Positions 42,287-54,776 of a stretch of 64,000 nt of DNA are shown in pieces. The DNA lies in the NCBI GenBank assembly GCA_013368375.1, contig JAACJP010000054.1, forward strand, positions 62,001 to 126,000, in the 5' to 3' direction. How positions within the stretch are numbered: position 1 is the stretch's first letter; every line of letters begins with the position of its first letter. The position numbers and the translations under genes are program-made. This DNA comes from Tricholomella constricta. Taxonomy: Eukaryota > Basidiomycota > Agaricomycetes > Agaricales > Lyophyllaceae. The notes beneath the pieces were generated by a model. The model made no database searches and was not told the origin of the DNA. It saw only the letters and a list, made by a program, of their open reading frames with translations.

Positions 42287-44945
42287 CTACGTCCTGCCCT
42301 TGGGCGCCGTCTTGCTGAACAGTTTCGCCTTTTCGATCGCAGCGTTACCTACACACGCGGTTTCAACAGCAACGTCGTCAGTCACAGTCAACCAATAACC
42401 AATAAACATCAAACATCAAAGCGCCAAAAAGAAGGCGGGGGGGGGGGGGCGAGGGAAGGAGAAGGGGGAAGGAGGAGGAGAAGGAGAAGGAGGAGAAGAG
42501 GAGGAGGAGGAGAAGGAGACGCACTCTGCTTAACAAGGTTCTTCTTATAATCAATAATACTAATATCCTTCTTCGTCAAGTTCTTGATCGTCTTGTCCGC
42601 CACCTCCCAGAGCTCTTCCGCCACTTGCGAGATGAGACCTAAACGCATACAAGTTCAGCAAAATACGGCGCATGAGTATGAGTGAGTCGTTGCAGAACGC
42701 GATTAGGGGGGGAGGGGGGGTAGTACTGACGGAAGTCATGGGAGACGATGACGACGCCGCCCTCGAAGTCCTTGATAGCCAACGCCAGAGCATCGATGGA
42801 CTCCATGTCCAAATGGTTCGTCGGCTCATCTACCAGACGCAGAAAACATCAGTTTTCTGTGATTCCCCTTCAGATGGACGAGAGCGGGACGGGGCACGTA
42901 CCGAGCAAGAGGATATGCGGGTGTTCCATCGCCAGCTGGGCGAACACGACACTATGCGATGAATTATAAGCTTAAGTATAGAGGAACAAGGTCAGACTGC
43001 GACATGACATACCGATTACGCAGACCGTCCGAAAGCTGCCTAATAGGCGACGTCTGATGTGCGCCCGACAGGCCGAAGCGGCCTAATTGTGAGCGCCACG
43101 CCTAACAACATAATGAGCCCACATCAACATCGCGTCCCACACAAAGCAGAAGTAGAAGTAGAAGAGGCAGCAGCGCACCTGGATATCCTTCTCCGGATAC
43201 TTGAGCGAGAAGAGCTGCTGGAAGTACTCGATGGGGCTCGTGTCGTAGGGCAGCTGGTCGGCCGAGTGCTGGGAGTACTTGGCGAGCTTGAGCGCGGCGT
43301 GTTTGGAGATGGTGCCCTCGCTCGGCCGGAGCGCGTCCGTGATGAGGTGGAGGAGTGTCGATTTGCCCGTGCCGTTGGCGCCTAGGATGGCTATGCGGGA
43401 GTCCATGCTGTGCGGCGGCGAAAGGGAATGAACATTGAGATCAGATGGGGAAAGAGGGGGGGGGGACTTACTCGATACCGAAGGAGAGGTTCTTGTAGAG
43501 GTAGTCTTCCTTCTTGCCAGAGTAGGAGAAGGCGACGTTGTCGAAGGCGATGATGGGTGGGGGGAGTCGCCGCACGTCTTCGAAGTGGAATCTGGATATC
43601 ACAGGTGAGATTACGGTATAGAGACAAGCGAGCGTCGGCTTACCGTAGAGGCTTGGGTGTCTCCACCTTTTCGATAAGACCGGCCGCCTCCATCTTGTCG
43701 ATGATTTTTTGCTTCGACTTGGCCTGGCGCACGAGGTTGGCGTAGGTACCTGCTGATGCGATGAATCTATCGAACATAGATTAGTCAACGAGAAACGTCG
43801 AGGGAAGAGGCTAGTCCACACTTTTTAATGTGTGCAATCTCCTCCTGTTGTTTGTTGTACGCCTTCATCTGATTCACCTCGTTCTCCTTCCTCGTTTTCA
43901 CATATGTCGTATAATTACCGTGGTAGTAAACCAGTTTCTTCTTCATCGTGAGGTCCATGATGTTCGTGCAAACGGAGTCCAAGAAATCCTGTGAGTGAGA
44001 GGTGATGACCAAGATATGATTGTACGTAGAGAGGTACGCTTCGAGCCAGACGACGGCGCCGAGATCCAAGTGATTCGTCGGCTCGTCGAGGAGAAGAAGA
44101 TGAGGCTTGACAAAGAGCGCACGGGCCAGTGCGACGCGCATGCGCCATCCACCACTCATGTCCTTGGTCGGCTTCTTCATCATAGTTTGCGAAAATCCAA
44201 GACCGTGGAGGATGCTTCCGGCCTTGACCTCGAACGTCGCGGGATCGAGCTCCTCCAGCTCCTCATACGCAGAGTCAAGAGCCATCTCATCGACGTCATC
44301 GGCAACAGACAGCTCCTCGATGTACGCCTCGAGCTTCGCCACCTTCTCCTTTGCCGACGCCACGATGAAATCGATGGCGTTCACATCCGATGGCTCGGCT
44401 TCTCCGCTCACGAGGTAGATGTCGATGTGTTTTGGGATTTCAATGTCGCGTTCGGCGATGGATTGCAGGAACGTCGACTGGGCGATCCGTCAGGTTTGAT
44501 CTTGCATGGGAAGGAAAAACGCGATGATGACATACCTTTCCCGACCCGTTCTCGCCAAGCAGACCGTATCTCTGGCCGTAGTTCAGGGATATCTCTGCAC
44601 CCTCAATCAACAGCCGGCCGTGGAAAGACAGGGTGTAAGCCTCGATCTTGACATCACGGCCTTTGACATCGGATACCAACACTCCGGCGGCACTCCTATA
44701 TAAATGTTGAAGATGAAATGAAATATGCTTGCCGTAGAAACTCACCGTTCAGTCGCCATGTTGAGCTTGGCCATGGATGAGAGGTCCTCCGTGCTGGTCG
44801 CGGCACTCATACTGGTCAAGGGAGTATTAGTAGCACTTCCATTGACAGAGCCGCTGGGGGTTGTGGAGGAGGAGCCAGCAAGACCGGCGCTTTTCTTTGC
44901 AGCCTTCTCAGCGAGGCGCTTTTGTTTTGAGGCTGAAGGCGGCAT
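42287..44945 (-). CDS. ARB1: ABCF ATPase Arb1/ABCF2 (ribosome biogenesis)
   Basis: Eleven exons: 44746-44945, 44536-44695, 43822-44477, 43644-43766, 43472-43591, 43179-43407, 43013-43101, 42902-42951, 42731-42829, 42525-42638 and 42287-42348. All phases match; 633 aa. No membrane segments; two ATPase domains. NBD1 has [17 protein letters not shown] and [12 protein letters not shown]. The linker has [23 protein letters not shown]2 has [17 protein letters not shown] and [11 protein letters not shown] with [15 protein letters not shown]. The LSDG signature and the linker are typical of the Arb1/ABCF2 branch, which shuttles between nucleus and cytoplasm and helps 40S and 60S export. The Ala/Lys-rich N-terminus starts [19 protein letters not shown] purine-rich AGG/GGA tract (42440-42522) lies in the last intron. 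Confidence 0.95.
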
Positions 44946-46064
44946 TGTCGTGGTGAAAAGGATAGCTGCGATTACACAGATATCGATTGCACTTTCGCAA
45001 TTTTTTGCTTACATCAGTCGGACTTCAAAAATCTTATCGCGTGGCAGTGCAATCAGCGTCGACGTCGCGTCCAGGTCACCACTTGGAGAGCCCCATAAAG
45101 ACCGGGTCGAAGAGGATAGTGCACTTCGCCGAGCAGCGAGTTGGTAGCATTCCCTGACCGTCGCACACACCAGTCGGGCGACAAAGACGGAAGTCTGAGG
45201 TACACACCCCACCACGAACACTAATAACATCGGGGGCGTTGACAGAACATCCGCTCTCGAAGCGGATCCTTCAAAGAGCACGACCACTGTACACGAAAAC
45301 GACCTTCAGGCGCTTCAAGGCATCTGGAAGGAAGGCATTCCGAAAAGCTTCATGCAGAGGAGTCATTAGAGCTGGTGAGAACGTTGAATGAGCGCTAAGC
45401 GACGAGAACAAATGACGCGTGCAGCTTCCCAGGCTGACTTGCTCGCTTGGATTTATCTTGTCTTCCGAACCAGGTCGAGAGCCATCGCGACCGGCGATGA
45501 CGAACTTGGCGTCTTGCCAATTGAGATCGAACCTTGCTCAAGTACGGCCAAGAAAGCCTTGGTTTTGTTCGGGGCTTTATTGTTACGAACTTGTACATCA
45601 CAAACCCCCTTACCCGGTGAACACACGTTCCTCTGCCTGCTTTTTGTTTTTTGTTTCCTTCTCATCACAAGGCAGACAGGCTATTATCTCCATTTGCATC
45701 TTTCTGGATTCAAATGCTGTGGGAACTGCCTTGCCTTAGCCGCCTCCTTATTACACCCTGTCAAATCAAATTCACCTTGGGGTGAGTCTGGAGTCCTCTT
45801 ATATATTCACCTGGGGACAAGGATGAAACCTGGCACTTCTTCACAACAGGTTCAGAACTCTTGTTTCATCTGGGATGATGTGATCACTTCTGCCTGATAT
45901 CTGAATGTCACGATTCACACCCGGGCCAAATCCTCGAATGGATCTCACGCGGCCTCAGGCAGTACAGACACTGTAACTCTCGCCGCGTCAATTACCTATG
46001 CAACATCAATGCCGTCCCATCCCGCACCTAGGGCCTCCGTACAAGCGACAAGTGATGCGCCGGC
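44946..46064. other. Upstream region of Arb1, no further gene supported
   Basis: A plus frame at 45388-45897 (169 aa) has a hydrophobic centre (LCLLFVFCFLLI) but no family match or splicing, so it is not called. Confidence 0.4.
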
Positions 46065-46880
46065 TTGAAGCCCCCGACTCGGAGCCCCGAAAGACTAGCG
46101 AATCAAAGGTATCAACATCAACTGGGGGTCGAACAACTATGCTGCTATCGACGTGACAATCGATACCGACCTCGACCGGCGTCTGTTTCCGGAGACAGGC
46201 GGAAGAAACGGAGACGGCCTTCAGCCGAAGAGGATACTATGCATTGTATAGCGGCGAGGGGCTGTGTGGCTGTACTTGGTATTATCGAACCGGTGTGTCC
46301 TTTCGAATGTCGTCGAGGCGCTGAACATAACATATCGTATCCCCGTCTAGAGCTCTCCGCGAGTCGGGCTTGATAGGAAAGAAGAGGGGGCGGGATGTGT
46401 GCCTGGTCATCATGCATGCCATGATCGAGCACCACGTTACTGTCGTACGTATACGCACCTCCTGGTACCGGATTTTCCAAAGGTAAGAGAGGCCTTGATT
46501 CGCCTCTATTCGCGGCATACAGAAAGATGTCGAGAAGCCACAGAGGCTCCTTCCAGCCCCCCAAATGTCGTCCTCCAATTCAAGCCTCAAAGATGCCCCA
46601 ACCGAAAACTGCTCCCCAAAGGCCAGGGCGCCCCAGGTGGCTGTGCGCCCCAGACACTCAACGTCGAACTGCGCCGCACAAAGGGCGTCTACATCTGCAT
46701 CGGTGATGTAGATTACGTGAAGGAGGATGGCGTTTTCAAGACCATGTTCGTGGTATTCCGGTCTTTACACATCCCCTTGAGGATATCGATCTCGTTCACA
46801 TTTCGAACTTGCCTACCACCATGGCTGCGCGGTGGCGAGCGGAGCGCCTTTTTACAACCCTAAGCGGAGAGTTGGGACTT
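46065..46880 (+). pseudogene. Relic gene, tandem copy 1
   Basis: Shares with copy 2 the segments AGCGAATCAAAGGT.ATCAAC, CCGACCTCGACC, GAGGGGCTGTGTGGCTGTA, GGCGCTGAACATAACATAT, CCCCGTCTAGAGCTCTCCGCGA and GAAGCCACA.GGGCTC. Coding-like pieces in several frames include TKGVYICIGDVDYVKEDGVF and KTMFVV. Stops and shifts break every long frame. The parental gene family was not recognised. Confidence 0.55.
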
Positions 46881-46889
46881 CAGTCCCCC

Positions 46890-47937
46890 TTACGGTTTCG
46901 CGTCTTGGTTCTAGCGAATCAAAGGTAATCAACATCAACTGCGGGTCAAACAATTATGCTGTCGATTCAAACGTGACATTAGCCATCGTCACCGACCTCG
47001 ACCCGGGCGTTTTGTCCGGAGACAGGTGAAAGCGGCCGAGGACAATATGTATATATAGCGAGGGGGGCTGTGTGGCTGTAGTCGTACTTATCGAACCGGT
47101 GCGTCCTTTCATGTCGTCCAGGCGCTGAACATAACATATTATATCCCCGTCTAGAGCTCTCCGCGAATCGGGGGTTGTCGTGCCTGGTCATCATCATTAC
47201 TGAGCACTACGTTACCGTCGTAGGCGCCTGGTGTTATCAGGATTTCCAAAGGTCATTCGCAACTATTCACAACATACAGATAGATTTCGAGAAGCCACAA
47301 GGGCTCGTCTTGTAATATGCACAGTGACCAAGCCCCCAACCGAATGTCTTCCCCCACATCGAGCCTCAACGATGCCTGACTACTCCCCAAGCGCCAGGGG
47401 CACCCAGGCGGCTGCGGGTCCCAGAGCCTCATGGTCACGGTCACTCAACCTCGTACCGCACCGCACAAAGGGTACCTGCGTCTGCATCGGTGATGTAGTT
47501 TACGTCACGGGGGATCGCGTCTATCAAGGCCCTGTTTATGTTCGTGTCGTCACCGAGCGATCGTGATATTCCGGTCTTTGAACAATTCCAATTCCACGTT
47601 CACTCACACATCTCCTTGAGGAATTCGATATCGTGCACATCTCGCAAACTTCCTACCAGCATGCATATGCATGGCTGCTGTGCCGCGCCCTTTACCAAGT
47701 GAAGAGTTGTCCACTCCGGACCTCCTCCCCCGTCGTGTTTTATTCAATTTTTTGCCCGGATTTCCAAGGTTTCGCGCCTTGGCTGAAAGAGAGGTGCGGG
47801 ACGCGTCTTCCATTTATAAGGACCCGCTACCCAGGCCTTTGTCGTATTGCATAAATTCCTTCTCCTCCCTCCGTGATGGGGGGCATGCCGTCTGGCCGAG
47901 CTGTGATTCAGAGATGCCGAAATCAAAGGTGCTCTAA
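46890..47937 (+). pseudogene. Relic gene, tandem copy 2, longer
   Basis: The counterpart of copy 1 continues further 3'. It reads TKGTCVCIGDVVYVTGDRVY, then after a break FDIVHISQTSYQHAYAWLL, YQVKSCPLRTSSPVVFYSIF, PDFQGFAPWLKERCG, and after one more frame change SLRDGGHAVWPSCDSEMPKSKVL to a TAA. The pieces keep a sensible protein order, so this was a gene of perhaps 250 or more residues. GDVVYV followed by a VHISQT-type segment might be a chromatin-binding (BAH-like) domain, but this is a guess. Confidence 0.55.
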
Positions 47938-48729
47938 AGAGTTCTGGTTCAACCAAAAATAAATCAACGTAACACTCAGGCCCGCATCCGGCAGCTACAG
48001 CAGCGACAAGACCTGCGCCTGTATGATCCAGTTGGGGAGACGCAATGTGATGATATATGTACGTACTTGACCCTCCTGTACCCGTAGTATATCCTGAAAG
48101 CGGAAAAGAAAAAAACTCACATTGTAATCTGAATTTGCCTGACATATATAGTCCTCAAATAGTCAATAAATCAATCTTTCAGGAAATGCCTCGGGTCTTT
48201 TAAAATAGAAAACGGTAAACACGCACTCATACATACTCCTGTCATTCTGAAACAAGGTACAGGTGCATTCAACTAAAAATTCCCTGGTAATGACAAGAGA
48301 AATGAGGTTTATGGAACAATTGAGGCTGTAGCTTTAAGACGCGCTCATTAGCTGATGTAACACGCGTCGCGACGCGTGCATGCGCTTTTCCCTTTGTGGG
48401 TGCACAAGCAGTTGAAAACAACGCGTCCCAGAATCACTTCTCTATGTATTCATGCTATCAGCATTCGTATATATCCAATCATGGCCTCTTATGCATTGCA
48501 TAGTGTACGAATACGCAAGAAACGGAAACACTGGTCAAATTTAAATGCACAGGATTGCAGCCTTGAGGTTGCGCCATAGAAAAAACCTGGGTATTCGATA
48601 TCTCGAGCTTGAAGTTCCGAGTTCAGTGGAAGTTGAGGCCTGGTGAGAGCGGCTTGAAAACCTTAACTAATTGGAAGATTTGACGTATTCATTCGGACTG
48701 CAAGGGAAACGTGATTCAACGCTCAGTAT
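47938..48729. other. Intergenic region, no gene supported
   Basis: Contains the palindrome at 48361. Otherwise no domain-bearing frame was seen. Confidence 0.4.
48361..48378. other. Perfect 18-bp palindrome with two ACGCGT boxes
   Basis: CACGCGTCGCGACGCGTG equals its own reverse complement. It contains two ACGCGT (MluI-box) elements flanking TCGCGA. No clear gene starts next to it, but the core resembles the shared element upstream of 5557 and 6796. Confidence 0.8.
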
Positions 48730-49225
48730 TTATTTTTTTACTGATGGTGCTTTATTGTGGCTGTGTGCTGAGTCATCAGCTTCTCCGAGAGTCCCCACTG
48801 GAGCGCCTTCCCCGACAAGTCCTCCGACACACATGCGTCCTTCAAGGTAAATAAAGCTAGGCATATATGACACCCGCGCCGCGTACTCGTCATTCTCCAA
48901 GTACACCACAAGCTTGCCGCCGTCTTCCGCTCGGGCCGGGACCCAGTGCCCGTTACCCATCACACCGCCCTCTGATTCCACCGGTACCCTGCGCCGTCCA
49001 CCGCTCATAAATACATAGACCCATCATGATGACTCGGTCTCCGTGCCGATGCTCTGCTGTGATGGGAAGGAGAAGAGCACACATCACACAATGTGTTTTT
49101 CTTACAGTGAGGTGAAATTTGATATCGTCCACGAGCTCCCTGGCAATGATTTTGCGCAGCTTCGCGACGGACCAGCAGCTTGGGTCTGGCGTCTGGCACT
49201 CTGAGCACGCCGGGAGGCTTGCCAA
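48730..49225 (-). CDS. Possible small orphan gene, two exons, structure unsure
   Basis: The downstream frame (48730-49008) reads like protein: NGHWVPARAEDGGKLVVYLENDEY, then VSYMPSFIYLEGRMCVGGL. An upstream frame from 49225 (MASLPACSECQTPDPSCWSVAK, ARELVDDIKFHLT) ends at a GTAAGA donor near 49106, and a pyrimidine-rich stretch with CACAG follows. Joining the two needs a phase I could not confirm, because a TGA falls early in the obvious acceptor frame. No family was recognised. It may be a gene fragment. Confidence 0.3.
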
Positions 49226-50531
49226 TAAGGATCAGGGACGAGGGTTGCCGTTAGGATGCAGCTCAGCTGGTCTTGACTCGCTGCTGTTTCGCTGAGCGAG
49301 AGCCCCGGGCCCGCGAATGACGAGACGTGGGTTTTGGTTTATTTGCCGGCGGTACGACAAGTGCGCTACTATGCCTTCTCTGGAGCGGTACTAGGCTAGT
49401 TGTGGTGCTTCCGTTCCACCCATCCACCACAATCGAGGAGCTGTTATTGCGACATACTTTGTGAATATTACTAACCGCCGTTGCAGTCGCCTCAAGCTGC
49501 GGTTTTCGATTCTTTCAATGATGACGAGTGAATCTCTGCGCTCCACGAAATACTAGTGACTTGTGATATTCCTGTCTATTCTCCACGCTGGTAGGATGAC
49601 CCCTTGGAACGCCAAACACGGGGGCGATTTTGGATACTCGAGAGAAGTTCGAGTGTAGGCGAACCGCTTTGAGTGTTCCTTCGCTTTCGAGTGTGTAGCC
49701 TTTGATTGATGTCTTTCCATCGCAACTTCGAATTTCCCCGTACTTCGGAATAATCAGGCGATTACGCCTTGGAGCTCTCTCGATGTTGCGTGAGCATCAA
49801 CTATCACACTCTGGGCGCCAACTTTGGCTCAGATGCATCATAAACGGAGTGCCAATGCTTCGCACGGGCAAAGAACAAGAAGCCGAAGACTCGGAGATAC
49901 GACCCGATTTTTTCGCTGGGAGGGGCCATCTCCCACTGCTGCTGCACGATGCGACACGAAGAGTGCGATTTTTTTTCTTTTTTGGCGATACTCCATCCGG
50001 CCTGCTCAAGGTAGAAATAACTCTGGCTGTCTGGAAATTCCAGGGCCCCATCAACTCCGAATATTCTGCGATGGGAACCCTAAGCCTGGCTTGTCTCCCC
50101 GAAATCACGCACAGTCCGCCCAGCCCAGGGGAGGGGTGGCTTCTACGTCGAGTAAATAAACCGAAGGGTCGACCAAGCACACGCACCGGGCTATATCCAC
50201 CTCCCTTGATAAGGAGGGAGAGGACGCGGATCATCAGGCGGTCAGTCAGGAATCAGGAATGCTTCGATGGTTTGAAATAACCTTACTACTCTAAATAATT
50301 AACAACGGATGACTCTACGAGTTGTGTGTCCACGATGATCCCATAAGCCCTACGTTAGCTATAGCGGCATACGAGAGTCCATCTAATGCGAATGTAAATA
50401 TGAATGTGAATGATGAATGTGAATGTGTGTATGTATGATTTGGAGTATAAATATCAATTTTTCGACAAAACCAGCCGCGATAATTGGGGGAGGGAGCGGG
50501 GTATCAAGGAAAGCACGGTACACCCGCCGAC
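49226..50531. other. Intergenic region, no gene supported
   Basis: A plus frame at 49702-50280 (192 aa) is open, but composition and lack of introns give no support. The right part is the 3' flank of the GATA gene. Confidence 0.4.
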
Positions 50532-51795
50532 TCACCTCGGAGTGGCAGTGGCAGTGGTAGTGGTAGTGGTAGGCGTGTGCTTCGAACGGGGCTTAATTCT
50601 ATTACGTTTTAGCGAGAGCGGCCTGTCCCTCCCGCGAAGGCGGGAGTACACCCCGCACGCATTGCACAGCTGCGCGCCCGTCTTGCTGCGGCGCCACACC
50701 GAGGTGTGGTGCGTGTGGCAGTGGCTGCATTCGGGCCCGGACGTGTCGCCGTCGGAGACGTCCGAGTCGTCAGCGGCGTCGGCGTCGATGAGCTCTTGCG
50801 GACGGTGCCGGTTGCGCTGTTGCAGGTACAGACCACATGCGTTGCAAAGCGGCTTTAGTGTCGTGGGCTCGCGGCGCCAAAGTGGGGTCGAGGTAGCGTG
50901 GCAATGGGAGCAGACCTTCCCACCAGAGGGGATATCGACGCTCCCTCGACGGGACGTTGGAGGCGATGAGGAGCTGGACGTGGGAGATACATGACGAAGA
51001 GCGTAGGAAGCCGCAGAGCGTGGTTGGGGGGGTGAGAGGGGCGAGACCTCCAGGGCGTAATTATACTCTCGTGACATGTGAAGATGGACGTCGGGAGAGC
51101 TCAGAGGTGACGACATCGAATCGTTCCAGGGAGGATCAAAGGTCAAGAATTGATTGTCCGCGGGGTGGGGTGACCAGCCGAAGGCCTCAGGCGTTATGTC
51201 GGGTGCTGTACCCTGAAGTGGGTGTCCTGAAGTACGCGGGCCTGCCGCCCACGTGACATCTCTCTCCCTCTCGGTGTTCGCCGTCATGGGAAGGGTTGCG
51301 TTGTGGTTGTTGGGCATATCAGAAAGGTTTGGCGAGAGCATGGAGTAAACGATATCATCGTCACTCCGGGGCCGGTGGCTGGGCCCTACGCGAGAATGCG
51401 AACCCTGGTAACCCGTGTGCGGCCGTTGTGGCTCATAGGAGGGTGAAGTTGTGGTGTACGTATGGTAGCCGCCGCCGTGATTGAACCCAGATGCATGTGT
51501 GCTGTGTGGTAGGAGATTAGGGTTGGAGACGCCCGTTCGTGGGTGACTCGATGAGTTATATCCGGCATGAGAATTTGTTTCTATAATGCGCGTCCGCGTC
51601 AGTTGGATGGAGGTTCTGGGGCGCATCCAAGATAGACTGACCTGACAAATCCCAGTTGCCACTGAATGACCCATTCGAATATTGTTGTGGGTTCCCTGCA
51701 TACGTGTTGTACGCACTGGGATTGCTGAGCATGAAAGATGCATGGGCATTATCAAGGGTGTGGAACGAATCGAACATGAGGTTCTGGTGGGCCAT
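50532..51795 (-). CDS. GATA transcription factor with two zinc fingers, 400 aa
   Basis: Exon 1 is 51642-51795 (start MAHQNLMFDSFHTLD), exon 2 is 50532-51580; the phase 1 junction makes Glu. Two class IV fingers sit near the C-terminus: CSHCHATSTPLWRREPTTLK with CNACGLY, then CSHCHTHHTSVWRRSKTGAQ with CNACGVY. They are separated by an acidic QELIDADAADDSDVSDGD linker. The rest is Ser/Pro/His/Asn-rich and probably disordered. The first finger's loop is longer by one residue than the usual 17. It likely binds GATA sites and controls transcription; a developmental or nitrogen role is plausible but not shown. The stop TGA overlaps a GTGAGT donor-like site (CCGAGGTGAGT), so a further short C-terminal exon is possible. 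Confidence 0.88.
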
Positions 51796-54776
51796 GGGGA
51801 GGTGCAGTATGGGGGCCGTTGATGGATGAGAGACCCTCTTTGTACTTGCAAAGAGGTAGTTTACAAGCGAGGATCGGAAGTAAAACAGTGTCGCTTATAA
51901 CCAGAATTTAGCGTTCAAATGGGTGTGTGTGAGATCGGCTCATTGAACACAACCGATGCGCAAGATTAGATCGGAGAATCTACAAGGGGAATTGCCTTTT
52001 GCGATTGTCGTGATCTCTCCAAATTACGGTTGCAGCGTTGTTGTTTCAAACAAAGGCATCGGGCGTTATGCGCTACACAGTCCATGACGGATTACCTGTC
52101 AAGATAAAAAAAAATTAAAGAGTGGAAGGCGAGTCCGTCAGGCCCCACTGGAAGAGAACGGTTTCAAGATTGATGGAGATGAACTGAAATTGTGAGCGGC
52201 CCCAAGTGGCTGGCCCGATGTCTTCGAGAGCTGGTTGATGCGGTTCAGTTGGAGTGACGTACAGTTGGGTTTCCCTTTTTTGAGCCGAAGGGTTCGGAAG
52301 ATTGCGCAGCACAAGAACCAGCGTAGGTTGTACAGATGCCATCAAATCATGTGCAGAACTCTCAGGGGGATTAGCGTCCCGATGTGGTAAGGACGAGAGA
52401 AACTCGCGTATGCGCACAATGAAAAGGTCTCACTTGATGTGGCTCGAAATCAACAAGAAAATTCAACCTTTACAAATTATAGCGCTCGGCAGCGGCATAC
52501 GCAACCAAGATCGAATGGCGCATAGCTGACGCGACAACGCTGCACGCCCCTTTGGTTTTGCCCAGCGCTGCAACTAGAAACAATTCCAGAGAGGCTTGTG
52601 GCATTCTTTTGACAGGGTTTGATTCGGATCCCAGTGGGGCCGGGCCGGAATGAAACCGAGGGGACACGGACCACACCAACGCTGAACGCGATCTAGCTGG
52701 TGGTGACGCTGGAAAGCTTTAAGGGTTTCGACGCCACGGCTCTCAAGGTCATTACAGTACATAAAGGCCTCTGCAGTGCAGTCATCAGGGCGTAATGGAC
52801 CGATCCCTGACGTACTTGCACTACGAAAGAATTGTTACTCTTGGAAGTCTTTGCTTTTTCCGTTGGATTTCAGTCATCGAACTAGGTCCAGAATTTACGA
52901 TCCGCGATTGCTGATGTTGTTGGGACACGTCAAGGCCTGCCTGACAGAAAATGTAATGTCCAGCAAGGGATAGCGACAAAGACATGCCGAGCGTCTGTGC
53001 CCACATGTACAGGCACGGGAAGTTTTGAATCCGCCTACCAATAGAGCACATACCGTGGCAAGTTGACCGTGATCTGCCAGGATATCCACGGCCTTTTTGC
53101 CCTCACTATCGATACAATTCGTATTGATCACCAACTTGACAGTTCAAACGGTCGCTACAACGACGAAAGCCAGAGAAGCTTTTAGATCACCGTAGGACAT
53201 GTCGTTGAAGCTTGGCATGAGTTTGGGGCCAACAGCAGCAAAATCACACATGGTGGAGTTACGGAAAAGATAGGCGCTTGATGGGGTCGGCGTTCCGTTT
53301 GGTCGTAATGATTTAAGGCTTTGGGAAGCAACAGTGTTCGCATCTTACACGACGAAGTGCCATGAGTCAAACATTCGATACTCGTGAAAATAGACCGGAA
53401 AAGACCATGATACTTCTGAATGGTAAATATTTTTTTGAGGCGTTTAGTTAATCTTAATCAAAGCCTTGGCCAGGCATTGTACAAAGACCATAGCCATCAG
53501 CGATGGATATGATATCTATCATACGAGTGTCCTCGTAGTTTAAACCTCACGCTTGAACGGTATATCGAAAGCCGAGCAGGGTGAGAATCATCTTCGTCCT
53601 CAAAACATTTTCAAAGATATGCGCGCTCCATTTGTCGCGCTTCATATTACCACTTCCGTTCCCCGTGGATCATACCATCAACTGACGCACGACTGGGCGC
53701 ACTCCATCAGGATCCCAACGCGTATCTGGATAACGCTATATGTGGATATGCTCACCTGATGAGATGTCCAATGATATGGTGCACTCACGTTTGATGCACT
53801 CGCTGATATAGACGTAGTGTGATGTAGACGTTCATGATCAGGTATTTTGGAGACCAGCGACAAACAAGTAATCATTGATGGGGCCTGAGCACGATGTGAG
53901 TGGGTTGCCTGAACATGCAACGGCTACCCCGCTTTCCTAATCTCGAGTTATAGAGGTGTCTCGAGGTCTCCGATGTGAACGCAGCTTAGTGGTCTGAAAT
54001 AGACGCAATCGCCCTGATCGAAGCACCGGTGGGTTACCTATGAGTCACTGAACCAATCAAGCGATAGTGCAGCCGAGGATTGGCGGATTTGAGGCTTTGG
54101 TGACAGAATACGCGCGTTGAGAATGTTAACCGGGCAATCAGGACCGCGGGTGCTGAAGAAGTGCACATCGCGCCAGAGGATCTGAGGTTTCGCAGTTGAT
54201 AGATGCGCTGAAGCAGACCTGACAAGGACGTTTACTCCTCGTATCAAAATCTGGTTGAGACATTAGACGCAAGTAGCCAGCTTCGACGGAGACTTCCAAA
54301 CTTGGCGTGGTCTGGGAGAAAGTTCGCCCGAAATGTGCTCTGCAGGCGGAGTCCTAATGCCAAATGAGGATCCTGGCGATCGTGTCTCGAGCTCGAGGAG
54401 ATATCAAAGTGTGGCTCGGGGATGTGCCATCACTAACGGTGTTTTTCCAAACCGACCAATACAGTTTCAGGGATACAATAGGATGGGCGGCGTCGACATC
54501 ATAGAATGGTGCACTAGCCTTTTATATATCCAAAGCAGAGAGAGCTCTCAAGTCATGGCTGGAAGATATTCGATACATGGCGAGTCCCTTCGCCGCATGT
54601 CGATGAAAGCAGTCAAAAAAACGTGAGTCAAAGGGCTGTGCTTAATGATCACGTGCCTTTGTGACATCCGCGTTACACCACACCCTGAGCTGGCCTCGTC
54701 TCGCTCGTCCAAGACCCGCGCAACGTTTCTTCATCTTCAGTGGCCTTCATCACAATAACTGCGACGCGCTTCAAGT
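51796..54776. other. Upstream region of the GATA gene with unassigned ORF fragments
   Basis: Minus frames near 52115-53260 (MCDFAAVGPKLMPSFNDMSY; INTNCIDSEGKKAVDILADHGQ, which is faintly ankyrin-like) and near 54038-54247 look partly protein-like, but no consistent exon chain could be built. A decayed gene is possible. Confidence 0.35.

Noticed and set aside
42185..42550. Val/Met-rich 121-aa plus ORF
   Set aside because: It is produced by GGTGAT and CGT microsatellites and the purine-rich intron of Arb1.
49702..50280. 192-aa plus ORF
   Set aside because: No homology-like pattern, no introns and open reverse strand; a chance frame is likely.
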